In this document: positions 1 through 14,500 of the stretch, one piece after another
How the letters are laid out: every line of letters starts with the position of its first letter
How positions within the stretch are numbered: the first letter of the stretch is position 1
Assembly (NCBI RefSeq): GCF_902459465.1
Contig: NC_047062.1
Span: 33,761,922 to 33,825,921, forward strand
Direction of reading: 5' to 3'
DNA: 64,000 bases
Source of the DNA: Asterias rubens
Taxonomy: Eukaryota > Echinodermata > Asteroidea > Forcipulatida > Asteriidae
The notes under the pieces: generated by a model
What the model saw: only the letters and a program-made list of their open reading frames with translations
The model's database searches: none
Told to the model about the DNA's origin: nothing
Translations under genes and position numbers: made by a program

Positions 1-666
1 TTCACTTTGTAAGCACAAATTAACATTGTAATTATAATTGGTTAAAATTAATCTTGACAGTGTTCAATTGGAACCCTGACTTTAATCCCAATCTATCCAT
101 AAAGTGATTTGTTTATTTACATGCTTGGTGGATTTTCTTTTTGCCATTCAGTTCTCCCTTTTTCATGGCAACTCTTCAGACAAATAATACTTACACCTTC
201 AAGTTTTGTTTCTAACAAAGTGCACCTACTTATAAAAGCTCCAGTGCTTGATCACATTTGTCCCATCTTGTCTGTTGGTCACGTACTTAACAACCAATTA
301 ATTACCCAACAATAACACAATTTTACCAAACAAATTTTTGAATCAAGTATACATATATTACAAGTATTTGGTGTTAAACCACAACTTCTTCTAGAACACT
401 TAGGCAGGGGTCACTTAAAGATTGTTACTTCAATTAACTGCAAAATGTTCTTTGGTGTTTGTTGATTCCCCAGTGTTTTGTAAGTTACTGCATGACACGT
501 TAACTCACATTTGTGTGATTGTTTACACCCCCCAAGGGTTAGTAAAACAATAATGAGAGACAACCTTTTAAAATGCAGCTCCCCCCCCCACTGTAATACC
601 AAACAACTTGATGCATAGATCTGTCAGATTTAAGGTTAACAGCTGACTGCCATTAACATGATCAAA

Positions 667-713
667 TCATTCACCAACTCCACCAACTTTATCACTTCCT
701 TTCCAAATGTTGC
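667..713 (-). CDS. Candidate terminal exon of the SMOC-like gene
   Basis: After the acceptor-like ctccttgag, the required phase reads (S)NIWKGSDKVGGVGE and then TGA. Adding it makes the coding total exactly 1674 bases (557 residues plus stop). The pyrimidine tract is short and no domain supports it. Another acceptor near 592 would also give a short tail, so this is a guess. Confidence 0.25.
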
Positions 714-1049
714 CTCAAGGAGACGAGGTATTTCAGTGAAGAAACCTTGCTTTTATTCTATTCTATTTTAACGCCGCTTTAAGGACAGCGACAAACCTAA
801 GTTATTTTTGTCAAATAGTAATTTGCTAAAATCATATATGTCAGTTTTACATAATCACAACTTTTATTTAAAAATCTTGGCTGTAAAAGGTTATGTTCAA
901 CAGCTTTGGTTTTTATTTTTAATCTTAGAAAAAAATCTGATTTTGGTTTCAGCCTTGAAGATTTGTTCTTAATGTACAAGGAGGTTATAAATAGGCCTAG
1001 CTCTTACGACTTACAAATGATCAAAGCAATTTCCCACAGGGATAAAGAA

Positions 1050-1300
1050 TTTTGTTTTTACCCATACACCGATGTGTGTTAGCACTGTACACTCAGCATT
1101 TTCCCGAGTTCTGTGAAAAACTCACAGCAAATTACTTGGGTGCAATTCGAACCCATAACCTTTGCATTTCTAGACAATAGATGGCTGCTCTATAATTGCA
1201 AAGGTCAACGGTTCAAATCCCATCCAAGTAATCTATGTGTGATTTTTTCACATAACTTGGGAAAGTACTATAAAGAGTAGGTGCTAACGTATAAAGTGGA
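1050..1300. repeat. Two inverted tRNA-derived SINE copies
   Basis: A minus-oriented copy (box-B-like segment near 1143-1170) lies back to back with a plus-oriented copy (GGTTCAAATCCCATCC near 1209-1224). Both carry the family tail: CAAGTAAT, a ttttt-cacag segment, a GGGAAAGTAC motif, then TGCTAACG and ATAAAG. Together they can fold into an imperfect hairpin of about 240 nt. Confidence 0.6.
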
Positions 1301-2513
1301 TAAAACCAAAATGAATATTCGTTCAGCCGTACTGAATGAAACAATTTCGCAATAACTACCTTTTCTTTGTGTAGAGATAAAGGGACACTTGTTTCTTACT
1401 ATTTCCAAATCAATCAACATTGGTGTATGATGTGATGAGCATTATTGCTATAGTTTAGGATGAGTCATCTCTCAGTACTATTGAAGGAGCTTGTAGGTAC
1501 ACAGAGCAATCCCTGTGTTCTTGCCTCATGTCAATCTGTCAACTAAAATACAAATCAAACAACATTTGATTAGTCTTGGTTGGAGGGTAGCTAGTGGGGC
1601 AGTGATTAACAGCATGATACTTCACAGAGGCAATTGCCTTCCTTACCCCCTTGGTGCCCTTGAAATGCTCCAGAAGAAATTAACAATTTCAGGACTTGAA
1701 CCCACAAAGTATGAATGTATTTATCCGTTTATTTCCGTTTGTTAGGGAAGCGCCATCATAGTATAGTAAACTGTTCTCCCTTGGGGCCGAGGAATGAATG
1801 CCTGTATATGATGGTGGCTTAAGTGTTATAATAATAATTATTTTCAAGTACGCGCTAATCCCCCAATCAGAATTGCAGAAAGGAGTGGTGATAAAAACCT
1901 ATACTGCACGGCTAATATCACTACCTGCGTCTTGTGTGTTCTATGTCACTCGCCAAGTTTGCTTGAAGATAAATATGTTCGTCCTTGTTGGATATAGAAT
2001 TTGAGGCATTGTTGGATATGGGACGCAGAAGCGCTATATTTTTCCGTATTCCACTCGCGCTTGTGTGATAACTTATATAATAAAGACTTGTAATGTGCAC
2101 ATATCCACCCTGCTGAGTGTTGAAGGCACAGGAAACGTGCACCTGATGAGGGACTGGAACCCACGACCCTGGGATAAAGTACAAATTAAATTTACTAGTC
2201 AAAATAATTTCTTTTAGAGTTCCATCAACCTATTGCTAGTACAATGTTGCTCAAAATGTTTACTGGACCTTAGGTTACTACAAACGCTTAATAGTAAACT
2301 TGCCGGTACAACCATGTTTAAGATCTCTTTTGAGGAAGTGTTGGCTCTGAAATAAGCCAGTTTGGTCTTGACGTTTTAAATAGCATACTTTGCTCATCTT
2401 CAGGAGAGTATACTCTGCTCGTCTTTCTCCTAAAGACGAGTAGAGTATGCTGTTTAAAACTAGGCCTAATATACAGACAGAGTTATGTGTGTTAATGCAG
2501 CTGATATACTTAC

Positions 2514-2552
2514 TGAATGGGTTTGAGCCGGAGGGTAGTGGTGATGGGTTGC
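2514..2552 (-). CDS. SMOC-like: SMOC-like exon 11: short C-terminal linker exon
   Basis: 39 bp encoding (G)NPSPLPSGSNPF, phase 1 to phase 1, flanked by tttacag and gtaagt. It continues the frame after the second EC domain. The remaining C-terminus must lie at lower coordinates. Confidence 0.65.
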
Positions 2553-5500
2553 CTGTAAATAAAGCAAAGTTAGATGCAACATGCAGCCTGGTCAGAAACA
2601 TTAAGCAAGCAAGTCAGTAACTAACATGAATGGACAGACAAACGCACAACAAAATCACTTTTAATACATGTTAAATTTACATTGAAGATAAAAAGTACTA
2701 TTCAGTGTATAGATCGTATCAAATAACATCTTTGTTGCTATGCTCTATTGATATGGTCTATTGGTAAGACCAAATAATGTCTTTAATCCTTGAAAAAAAT
2801 TCAGCTTGTATTAATGGTCGCAGTACTCGCTGCTAGATGATAGGAATCAAACTGCCTCTAGCCACCGTGCAACCTCCACGGTCTAGTAGTAAGACATTGG
2901 TGTAGAATTGCAAATGTCATGGGTTCTAATCACACACAAGTAATAAACTGGTGGATTTTGTTCACAGGACTCAGGAAAGCACTGAGGTTACAGTGACTAA
3001 ACCACATCATGTGTAGGTAAACAAAATTACAATCATTTCAGATGCAAAATTCAAAGTAAATACAATTCCCTCTGTTTGTCTTGATTGTGATGTGATGACG
3101 ATAACTTAACAAATTGTACCACTTTATTATTTGCCTTAATTGAAGTGCATTCCCCTCTTGATTTACAGAGCGTTGTAATCTGTGGGATTTATATATTCAA
3201 CCCCTCAAAGAATGAACAATGTTAAAGTGTTAGTTTTCATGAATGAGTTGGGTTACTTGATGCTGCCATTAATGGTTGGTTTTAGGGTCATTCCATGTCA
3301 AATCAACCAATGGGGGTATGGGTCTCATCTCAGATAGAGCTGAAATTATTTTTAAATACTCATCTATGGGTATAATGAACACACTCACTCACTCACTTGA
3401 CCAAAGTTTGTTTGAGTCGGGCTCAGCAGTGACTGACCACACAACTCTGTCCTGCATACAGCTGATTAGCTCTTTCTTGGTTGTTTACTCCTGCAGACTC
3501 GATCAGGGTCTTGAGCAGAGTCTTGGTGGGTCTTCTGGGACTGCGCTTGCCTTGTGTAGGCTCCCACATTTCAATTTTTATAAATGGATCATTATACCTA
3601 TAGATGAGTATTTAAAATTAATTTCAGCTAAATCTGAGTGGTGATCCATCCCCATTTTCAGAATATTTGTTGATTAGACACAGAATGAAATCTGTGTGAT
3701 AAACCAACACATTGCTACGCTGTTGATGTAAGAGCCAAGATTGAAACTTACCATTTCTAACTTCCAGACACGTCAACCATTCTCCCATTGAGATATCAAG
3801 GTTGTCATCTTCATCACAATACTTCATAAAGTTGCGTTTACACTTTTTAGCAGCACTGTTGATTTTTTGGATTTCAGTTTTAAAATCAATGTACTCTCTT
3901 CTCTCCAGTAGATTATTTCCACTTACATCGAGTTGCTGGAATTTCCAGCGGGCAAGTCGCTCTGATGAAGTCCTAAAAACAAAATAGTTTGAGCAAATAG
4001 TTTACTTGTATATGTGCAGTTCAGTTATAAAGTCCACTCTGAGGAATAATCTTTGTATGACAATTATAGTTATATTAACTTTGGTTTTACCCTTATACAC
4101 CAACGTGTATAAGCACTGTATACATGTGTACTCGGTAGTTTCCTGAGCTCACTAAAAAATCACAGGCTGTTACTCGTTTGAGATTTGAACCCACAACCCT
4201 TGCAATTCTAAAGCAGTGTCTTACCATTAGATCATCAAGATTGCCGGTAGCTAGAGGCAGTTCGAATCATATTAGCAGCGGGTACCGCAAAGATAGATAG
4301 ATGTTGTACCTTTATTCCATATTCATGATCTTCAAATTGTAATTTCAAACTCCATGCAGTTTATTTACTTTAATCTATAAGTGCAAGCTTATATCACACA
4401 AAAAAAAACACTTTTGAAAACAGCGAGCAATGTCCCCAAGGTACAACATGGAGGTATGCCAAACTTGTAATAACCCCTTGGGATACAATGTCCCTCAACA
4501 ACTGTAGAAATTATAATACTGTACCGACAAACAAGACGAAACAACAGATGTCCAAAGTAATGTACCAACATAGATCAATTACAAGAAAACATTAACCATA
4601 CTAAGTGCAATCAAACTTAATATATTCATTCAGATTCAGAACAAGACGTTTGGAGCCAGACTGATTATAGCCCATGTTTGGTTTGTAACCCTATACAGAC
4701 CAATGCAGGGATGTATGCTTCGTTCTCAAAAGGACAAGAGCACCAAGATATTCTCTTCCTGGTAAAGGGCACCCTACGAGTCAATTGTAAATTTCTGTTG
4801 GAGCATTCCAAGGGCACCAAAGCAATGACTAGGGGGCATCAAGGCAATCGCCTCCTTTGCCTTCATGAAGTATCAGGCATGCAATGTGTGATAAGCACTT
4901 TATACTCTCCAAGTTGGATTGTTTTGCCCTACAATGACTAGGGGGCATCAAGGCAATCGCCTCCTTTGCCTTCATGAAGTATCAAGCATGCAATGTGCGA
5001 TAAGCACTTTATACTCTCCAAGTTGGATTGTTTTGCCCTACAATGACTAGGGGGCATCAAGGCAATCGCCTCCTTTGCCTTCATGAAGTATCAAGCATGC
5101 AATGTGTGATAAGCACTTTATATTCTCCAAGTTGGATTGTTTTGCCCTACGATGACTAGGGGGCATCAAGGCAATCGCCTCCTTTGCCTTCATGAAGTAT
5201 CAGGCATGCAATGTGTGATAAGCACTTTATACTCTCCAAGTTGGATTGTTTTGCCCTACAGAATTGAGAGGGGGGGGGGACACACAAATCCCTGTAGAGC
5301 AAACCCCAATCCCTGATGCATAATGACATGGGTTCAATTGTTGTGAAACCCACCTGTAATTGTACGATTCAAACCTGCCTCATGCTTAGTGATCTAGTGA
5401 TTAGACACTTGCTCTACAATGGCAGAGGTCATGGGTTGGAATCCCACTTGAGTGATGTGCCTGTAGTTTTTTGCACAAAGCTTAGGAATAAAACTCTTGA

Positions 5501-8500
5501 AATATGTTTAGGGGGAAAAACAAATCAAAGTGTATTGCACTAAATGAACTTTTATCCCGATTTACATAATACTTTGATTTACATAAATGGGCAGATAGAC
5601 GAGGGTAAGGTGTAAAACATATTACATTGATATTTTACATGTTTGACCCAGAAAAGTTGAGTATCAACAACCAAACCTTTAGACTCTGATCGTTGTAATG
5701 TATTGGATCCCTGCAAAGCTGGCTTGTTGATCAGTCTTGATTTTGTAAGAAGACTTGGGGAAATAATTTTGAAGGAGTGAAGTTGTCAATCTTAAATCAG
5801 GGTTATTGTCTATAGCTATAAAGCTGGACTTTGCTGGTTCTATAGTACTATTCACACGGCAGCAATTTAACTGGGGTTCCTTGCTTAATTTAGCATGGTT
5901 GTAAAATGTAGTAATGTTTGACAATATTTTGCAAAAGAACTTTGACAGTAAAAGAATTGTTGTCCTTTCATACGCTGGACATTTTGTAAAGTTTTACAAC
6001 TATTTAGCAAGGGACCCTTGCTATAATGTTTCTCGTGTGAAAGGGGCTTATGGAGCACTTAACCATTAACCCACAAGCAGGCACCAGTAGTCTGACTTAC
6101 TCACCAAGACAATCAGAGCATACTGAGTTACCAGAGCACCTTATGTCTGAGACAACTCTGTAGAGACTCTACAATTGCAGCTTGGAATAGACCTTTTGTC
6201 CTTATTAATTCAAGGTTACACAAGTTCAAATTTACAAATAACTGCACTTAAAATGAGTCACCGTGAAGCGGTTTTGACATTTGTCCCAGTGAACATATCA
6301 TGTCTAGGCTCTCTGCTCTCTGGTGGTATGTTGTGTATCATACAGGTGTGTGATATCTCAACATATTTCCTGAATTCAGGATTTGTCTCAAAAATACCTG
6401 AGCTTTCAAATGTTGTTTTGCAAGAATTAAAGGAGTCACCAAAGTGAGAAAGAAGTAGTCCACATTCTGTTTAAACCTGTAGTTGTGTATTTCTTGTGAT
6501 GCATAGAGTCTGTAAACCCTCCTGCATTGTTACATCTGGGAGGTATCAGTCTAGAATATGGGGAACCTAGAAACATAAACCATTTTTTAGGACTTTCAAC
6601 ATTTCTCCAATCTTATCCCTGATGGTAAAGAACTGTATACAAAAACCCAGGAGAGATTTAAATCTTGTGTAAGTGTCAATCATGGTGTATCATTAGAGCA
6701 ATAGTTACTGATAATGATAATACTCCTTTAATTTGCTTTACATATCTTGATATGAAACTATTAATAGACTCCTTGCACAACACGCAGCGCCCTTGCACAC
6801 GCGTCTCCTGTCCTCCATTTTGGGTGTCAAAACATTCACAAAAGGAATGTACTCCCCAGACATGGTTGACGTGCATTGTTAAGATGTGCCTGAACCTGTG
6901 TACCATCCTTTTGTGCGTGTTTTGACACCGAAAATGGTGGACAGGAGATGCGCGTGCAAGGGCGCTGCGTGTTGTGCATAGAGTCTAATCATAGAAATGG
7001 AGAAATCCTAAACTGGTGAACTTACCGGTCAGCAACTGAGTCCTCTAGTGACATCTCTGCAGCAAATCTATCCAATAATATCTCAAAAAACTCCTCCTTC
7101 TTCCTCCCCTCACATTCTAGAAATTAAAAATATAAAAATATATCTCAATTAACCACATCATTTATGAATTTGCACTTGTTGAAACATTATGTTAGGATAT
7201 TTCATGTCCTAATGGATTGTTTTTTGTAACCAAAGGTTTTGAAGGTCTGGAAAGGCTGATTCCAGAGAGTGTTGGCCTTTATTAGGTTTATAGTTGTAAA
7301 TGTATGTACACTTCTTTTTGTAAGCTAACATTGTTTAATAATGGAAATTACTGAAGGTGTTCTGTTAGATCCAGTAGAAAACACTGATAGGATTCAGCTT
7401 TACGTTGCAATGCAAGCTGTGCATGTTTAGAAAGTTTGTGGGCCATTTACAAGGTTGCACTCAACCTTATTTAACAACAGACTTATAGCCACTTAACCCT
7501 GCACTTAGGAAAGAACAGAAAATACGCACTCAAGGAAGTACTGTGGAATTCTTCAATTCTTGACCCGTCAACTTGAATTAAGGATTATTACATTTGACAT
7601 TCAGCGCTTTTATGTTGTGTACATGTAGTGGAAAGTCCTTCATACATTCCAGATGATGTTGGTTTGTAACGACATACTTGGCTAGTATATAATAGTCCTG
7701 AAGCTAAGGAACTACGATTATCCCGTCTACATGTTGGTTTGTAACGACATACTTGGCTAGTATATAATAGTCCTGAAGCTAAGGAACTACGATTATCCTG
7801 TCTACATGTATAGAAAGTCCATGACTAAACTTGCAAATTGATAACGAGCAAAGATTATAGAAAAGATTAATTTCAATCTGAAGCAATACTTGTTTTTATA
7901 AATTGCCTCAATCATATTTACCAGAAAAACGGTACTCTGCTTAAAAAGCTTGGGTTATTAACCCCCAAGTCCAGTCATTGGTCTAAATAGAAAGACACCA
8001 ATTATGAAAACAGGCTTAGGTTGAAAATGACCTCCCTCTAGTCTAATTTTGCTGCTGGAATTATGTAAAGGTCAATAGATATTTGACAGCCAGTCGCTCC
8101 TGGGTGTCCTGTTGCAATTTGCCAATCCCTGGGGCTTTCAAGCCTTGAGTCAGGAAATATGTTGCTTCCGTGTCAACTGACCACACATTTTTGTCATAAA
8201 AAATGCCAAATGCTGACCAGTCTTTTTGATAATCTTTGAATCCGACAAGCTAGTTAATACTAAAACAAGTATATTATTCAAAAAAGATTAACTTTGTTTC
8301 TTAGATAATAGAGAAGGGTCAAAGGGGTGATAATAGTTCTGTTATAAACACCCTGTTATATTATTATTATTTCAATATTGGGATTATTTATTTGACTTGT
8401 TTTCTTTGTTGGTCTTTAAAAAAAACTGCAGTGTTTTGTTTACCAAGTAAGTTTTTATGGTCTTTAGTTTCTGGAGTAATTATTAAAGGGGTATCCAAAT

Positions 8501-11500
8501 CCTTAACACATTCTGTCTTTATACTGTGCGCTGTGACAGGTAATAAAAAAAAAATTAAAAAATTAAAAATTGAAGAACAAAGTCTCAAAGTAATAGATCA
8601 GAACATGAATGGTGCTATGTGACAGTGTGTACCACCATTCAGTAAATGGACTGGCCTAAATACTTGAAATTCCATAAGACAGATAATCTACCATCAAGGT
8701 CTTTACATTGATAATGTCTACCTTTCCATATTGTAGAAATGTTACATGTTTCTCTCATTGTGTTTAGTACCTGGTGGTTATATAGGTTATCTTCTAAGCT
8801 TAGTTCAGATAGCTTATCACCAAATAAGGTGCAAAAGTACACAAGAAATCGGTTATCAAATCCTTGTTTTTGTTGAAGGTGCTAAAGTGAAGAAAAGCAA
8901 ACAAAACATGTTTCATGCTATTGTGACTTTGTGCATCCCAGACGCTTTGATATCAAAGTACTCATTCTAAACAATAAGATAATACAAGCAACAACAGATA
9001 AAACTACCTTGTTCTGCTCCGTTATTGCTGTTGCTAGGGTAATTTATAAAATTGTCCACTCAAGTGTTTGCTGGCAAAACAAAATGGTTTTAAAGACAAC
9101 ATTGTATGGAAAAACCAGCAAATCATCAGGTCTAGTGCTTCTCCTTGGTAAAGGGCAATCTGTGAGGAAATTTTCTTTGGATCATTTCAAGGGCACCAAG
9201 GCAATGACTAGGGGCATAGAGGCAACCGCCTTCATTGCCTCCATGAAGTATCAGGCCTGGATTATTGTAGAATTTGAAAAAATTGATCTAGAAATTAGAC
9301 TCTGTGATTTAACCGTGGAAGAGTCAAGAGTGACTTGGCATGTAATGAAAAAAAAACCATGAAAACTGTTGTTTGATTAAAAATGTCCTAATTACAACCA
9401 TGACATGGACAATGTCGCCAATAATTCATTATAATAACTACATGCTATAGCACGTTTTATAATAACTGTATGTGCTTCATGATGAACATTTTGCACATTG
9501 TTCTCACTTAAGGGGCCTATAACTAATTTTGCGATGAAAACATCTGGAATACCCTGAAATCATTTCATGTTGGTTGCTTAATCTACAGTTTTGATGTCCT
9601 GTCATATAAGACCTTAAGAATCCCATGACTGATGCTGTAATCAATCAAAACCAGAATTGTCCCTGTAATTAAATGTGGAGTTTATGTCGCATATCAAGTG
9701 CCCTTCGAGGTGATTTGCTGAATGGATCAAGTAGGGAGGTATTTATAAAACATTGCTGAATATAATAGGAACTTTATATTCCATTCCTCCAAACTACCTC
9801 CTAACCAGCTTATTTATTCAGTGAGATTATGAGCTCATTCACTCATGCAATTTGTCAATATCTTAGTCACACATAAGTCAATTACTTTACTATGTAAACA
9901 GTTCTCTCATGGTAACATAGTGCAAATGAGAAGGTGATAAAAACGCCATGCCACACAGTGTTTAACTTTGTTATACATGTACCTATCACAAAACATAAAT
10001 TACCACTAGCCCTAGATTTTAATCTTTGATAATTGTTTAAAACACTCGAACAAATATAAATGACAAACACAGGTGGCCTGGAGGTGTTATACCTTCAGGC
10101 TGCAATAACAAAAATAAGGCTATTTGTCATATGCCAAATATTTATACAGATTATAAAGTTCAGTTGTTCAAACACAATTAGTGTATAAAGCCTAGAAGTC
10201 AGTATTGCACAGAAGGGGGCATAGCTCTATCACACCTGTATGGCATTGACTTTAGTTCCCTATCAGCTAAGAGAGTAATTTAATTAGATGTCAGCTCATG
10301 TACTGAATCTTTAGGAGTACTGGGTTTGGATTCTTCAATCATTTCAGGTGATGCATTAGTGACCACCTGTTCATACTTGGAATAGAGTACAGTCTCCAAA
10401 TTACACAAGTCATTCAAACATACCTTGCACATTGATTAAGTTTGCTCAATTTCAGGGGCAGATCACATGGCAAGGATATTTCATAGGTAAAGTCTCTGAT
10501 TTTTATCATGAAGAATGGATGTTAAAGTGCAGGCATGTATGCTTCATCTTCCTATCATGAAGAATGGATGTTAAAGTGCAGGCATGTATGCTTGATCTTT
10601 GAAAGGGTTAGGGCACCAGGTCATTTTCTCCTTGGTAAATGGCACCTTATGAGGAACCCTATATGTAAATTTCTAATGGCGCATTTCAAAAGGCACCAAG
10701 ACAATGACCAAAGGGCATGCAAAATGACATCTTCTGTGTGTTTTTTCTGTGTAATTCTCATTAAACTTACTAATCTTTTAAGAACTAAAAAGTCAAAAAC
10801 TACTTTGACGTACCTTTAAATAGCCTGATTCCAGTAGAACCCTTAGACATGGCCATTTCATTGCAATGGAATTGCTGAGTAGAAGCTGGTGTTGATGTTC
10901 CTGGTATTGGTCTTCCTGTATCTACATAAACACACCAGCAATATTGGGCTTCATCATGGCACTGGACTGCTTTATAAGAACCATCGGCATTACATTGTGG
11001 AATAAACACACCACTATCTGGAAACAGCTCTGCTTTCAAAGAGGCACGTTGCCTCTCAGCTTGGCAGGATATTATAGTCACAACTAGTATGGGATACAAA
11101 CAAAGCAGGAATTATTGTTTAAGAATGGGGTTTGGGCCACCACTTATTTCCTATGGGATACAATTGTTTGTATTTGAGATGAGAGTATGGACGTAGGGTG
11201 AAGTTTGTCATGGCCAAGTAGTTTAGAGCCGCAAAGTCAAGTTTTGGTCGTTAAGTCACTGGGGATGAGTTCGAATCCCATATGGGTTTCGTCACCCATA
11301 AGTACCTGTGAGTGAAGAGGTCTAGTCTTTGAAAAAGCCTTTGGAGCACCACGGCAGCCCCAGGCTGTATTAATACTCCACAGGGAGCTGAGAAAGATTA
11401 AAGGAATGTTGTTGGCCCAATAACCTGGGGTTGATTTTTCAATGAGTTAGGACTCGTCATACCTCTGGTTAGGACTGCCCCTAAGTTTTGAATATATCCT

Positions 11501-14500
11501 AGGACTCGTCCTAAGTTAGGACTATCCTTAGTTGGGACTTAGTTCTAAGATTTGTGTGAAATGGACCACAGGGCACCAAAGTAAAGCGCAATGATGGGTT
11601 ATTGTAAAATGTGCTATGTACAAACTAATTACTATTATTAGTTTTATTTATAAGATGTGACAGTAAGACGCACCTTTGCCTGTGTTTGCTGTAGCTCCAG
11701 AGGGTTGTGGTGTGACTGGATTACTTCCGATGGGAAGGTGGGTTTCTGGTCAAACAGAACAGAATAATGTAAGACTTAAGTTTGAACATTATCAGACAGA
11801 TGTTATAAGGATTCTTCAACCTCAATATGGTTGAGTCGCAGTGAAGTTGAAATAATGAGAGAAGTTGTAGAGTGTTGTGGCCAAGCAGATAAGAGCACTG
11901 CACTTTCTGTTCAGCAGAATGTGGGTTCAGGAGCCGTGACACTTGTGTTCCTAAGCAAGACATTTTACTATAATAATTACTTCTCTCCACCCAGGAGTGA
12001 ATTGGTACCTGTGAGGCCAAACATGGTTCTTGTGATTGATTTAGCCAAGTAGCACATTTTATTGTAGCACAGACTGTATACTCCCCATGGAGCTGAGATG
12101 GTTTAAGGAATGAATTAAATGGCCCAGTGACCAGGGGTAATAATGTAATTATTATTGTTATCATATGCAAATAATGGTAATGACCCACAGATGCATCTAT
12201 AAAAAGAAATATTTCCCTCCTAATTTCTAAGATCAAGTAATAAGGCAGAGGAATAATATGTATAAATATTGGGAACATACCTTCCTGTGAATTACCATCA
12301 GCTGTAGGGTCCTCTGGTTGCTCGTCTGAGTTGAGGGATAAAAACAGATGGAACGAAACTACAAATTACAGGAGTACTAAAGTCGGTGGTTGGAACCTAA
12401 GGAAAAATAACAATCTTGCACTTGCCCGGCAAATCATGGCTGTCTACACGGAAATACCAAAGATAGAAGGATATTATCTAAAACTACATAGCCTGCATGC
12501 TCATGCAGAAAATAGAAGGTCCAGAGATAGCGGGGGGGAAATGATCCTGTGGTTTGGAAATATTAAGGAACTAATTTAAGCTGACGAAAAAATGAACACG
12601 TTTTGAGATATGAAGGGTATTGTGTGTTCATTTAGAAAAAAAGTATCACAAAGGAGGTTGTATAGGGAGCAAGGTCAGGCGAGGTCAGAGATTATATTGA
12701 AATATTACTAGATGTAGAGGAAAGTGGAAAGATTGAGAAGGTATTTATCTGCTAGATGCTAAGTAGGTTCATGTAGACAGACATATCAAAGGCACATTCA
12801 TAGTACAGGCAAGATGCACAACAAATAGTCTTCGAGAAAGTCTCATCAAATAAGTTTAATTTTTGAGTGACATTTTCCTTTTTTGTGTGAGGGTAAAATG
12901 TTATTCACAAAACAATCAGTGCTTGTGTAAAAATGAAACATTATAAGAACAGATGAATCAATATTTTAAAGGTTTGAATTGTAGTTAACTGTGATAAAAT
13001 TGAATTCCTTACAATAATATTGGAAGGTTGCGCATAATGGGTCATCATGTGTTGTTTTAAATTGTTATTGTAGGGTAACTTTAAAGTGTGCATGTAGTGA
13101 AGATATTTAATTTGACTTAGGGTCAGGGATCATTGATTGTCATGTTTGGAACACATGTAGGCTTTGTACTCTCTTTGAGAAATATGATTTAAATTTTAAA
13201 TATTAATTCTTGATGGGTCAATGTTTGAATGTAAGGAGCCACTGAAATTGTGTCAGTGACACTTTTCTCTTTGAATGTGAGAGTAGAGTAACTACTCAAA
13301 CAATTCTAGTAAATACAGGGTAGACAAGATTTCATCCAAGTTTGTATTTGATTGGCGCCTTGGACATTGTACGGGGTTACAATAAGTAGTTTCAAAGTTA
13401 GCAACTTGTAGGAACTGAGATAAGGTTTAAGGGCAACAGAAAGATTATTAGGGCAATGAACTGGTATGGTTAAATTAACATGGTTAGGATGAAATTAATC
13501 CTAAAAACAGAACAAGGACAATAACGAGACAATGAGTACAACAATGTGACTATCAAAACATGCTTTGGATTGGAATGAGATTATGAAAACAGCATATCAG
13601 TGACCATACAAAGAACACCATGGATTGATAACAACACTAAATGGTGTTAGTCATAGCAGAATTGGGCCAAGTGCATTCAGGGATTGGTTTGTAACAGAAA
13701 GAAAAGTGCGGTTAATATAACAATCCAACAAAGAAGCATTCCCACAGTAAGCATAATGCAAACATTGCTCAGTCAACATGCACTGATTTCAATAGAGCAA
13801 TTATAAGATTTAATCACACTGTTAGTAAACTCAAAGTGAAAGATCAACAGAAGGTGTGTTTAAGCATGTAAGATGATTCCATTCAATAAACGCTAGTATT
13901 GTTAAAGGTTTTTACATTCAGTCAGTTATGTTGAAATGCCTGCTAGATGATATGGGTGCTCAGAAGCTTCAGCAGAACGGGGAAAAAAGGGCTTCAATCG
14001 CCGCCATTACTTTTGGTTGGATGAAAAGCGTGACAATCTACTCTATGCAGAGGGTAGTAGGAAAATGAAAGTAAGTTGGAAGTGTGTAGATTTGACTTTC
14101 ACCTTCCCACATTCTCTCTTTATAGTTTATCAATATTTGAATGTTCACCAACAACCAATGAAAGTGACAAACTGATGTAAGAAGATCATTTCTGCTAGAA
14201 ACTTCTGTGGAAGGTGAAATGTCCTCATGATGTGACGGTCAAGTACAAGAACCATTCGTATAATGGGTACTCACTATTATCCACAAGACAAAAAGACCAC
14301 TCAGTCTTGGCTATTCGACCATCTTTATCAAGGTCACAGTGCTCCACAAATGTCTTGGCACATTTCTTGGGTTTGACAATCTTCTTCATCATTCTGCCGA
14401 GCGAATTCAATTCTTTTCTGTCCAACTCCATATCTACGTTGCTATCTAATTCTGTAAATTTCCATTCAATAACTTGTTTCTGTGCATCTTCAAGTCTTTG

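Noticed and set aside
4678-5259. CRISPR array
   Set aside because: The repeats are direct 109-bp units without unique spacers, in a eukaryotic intron.
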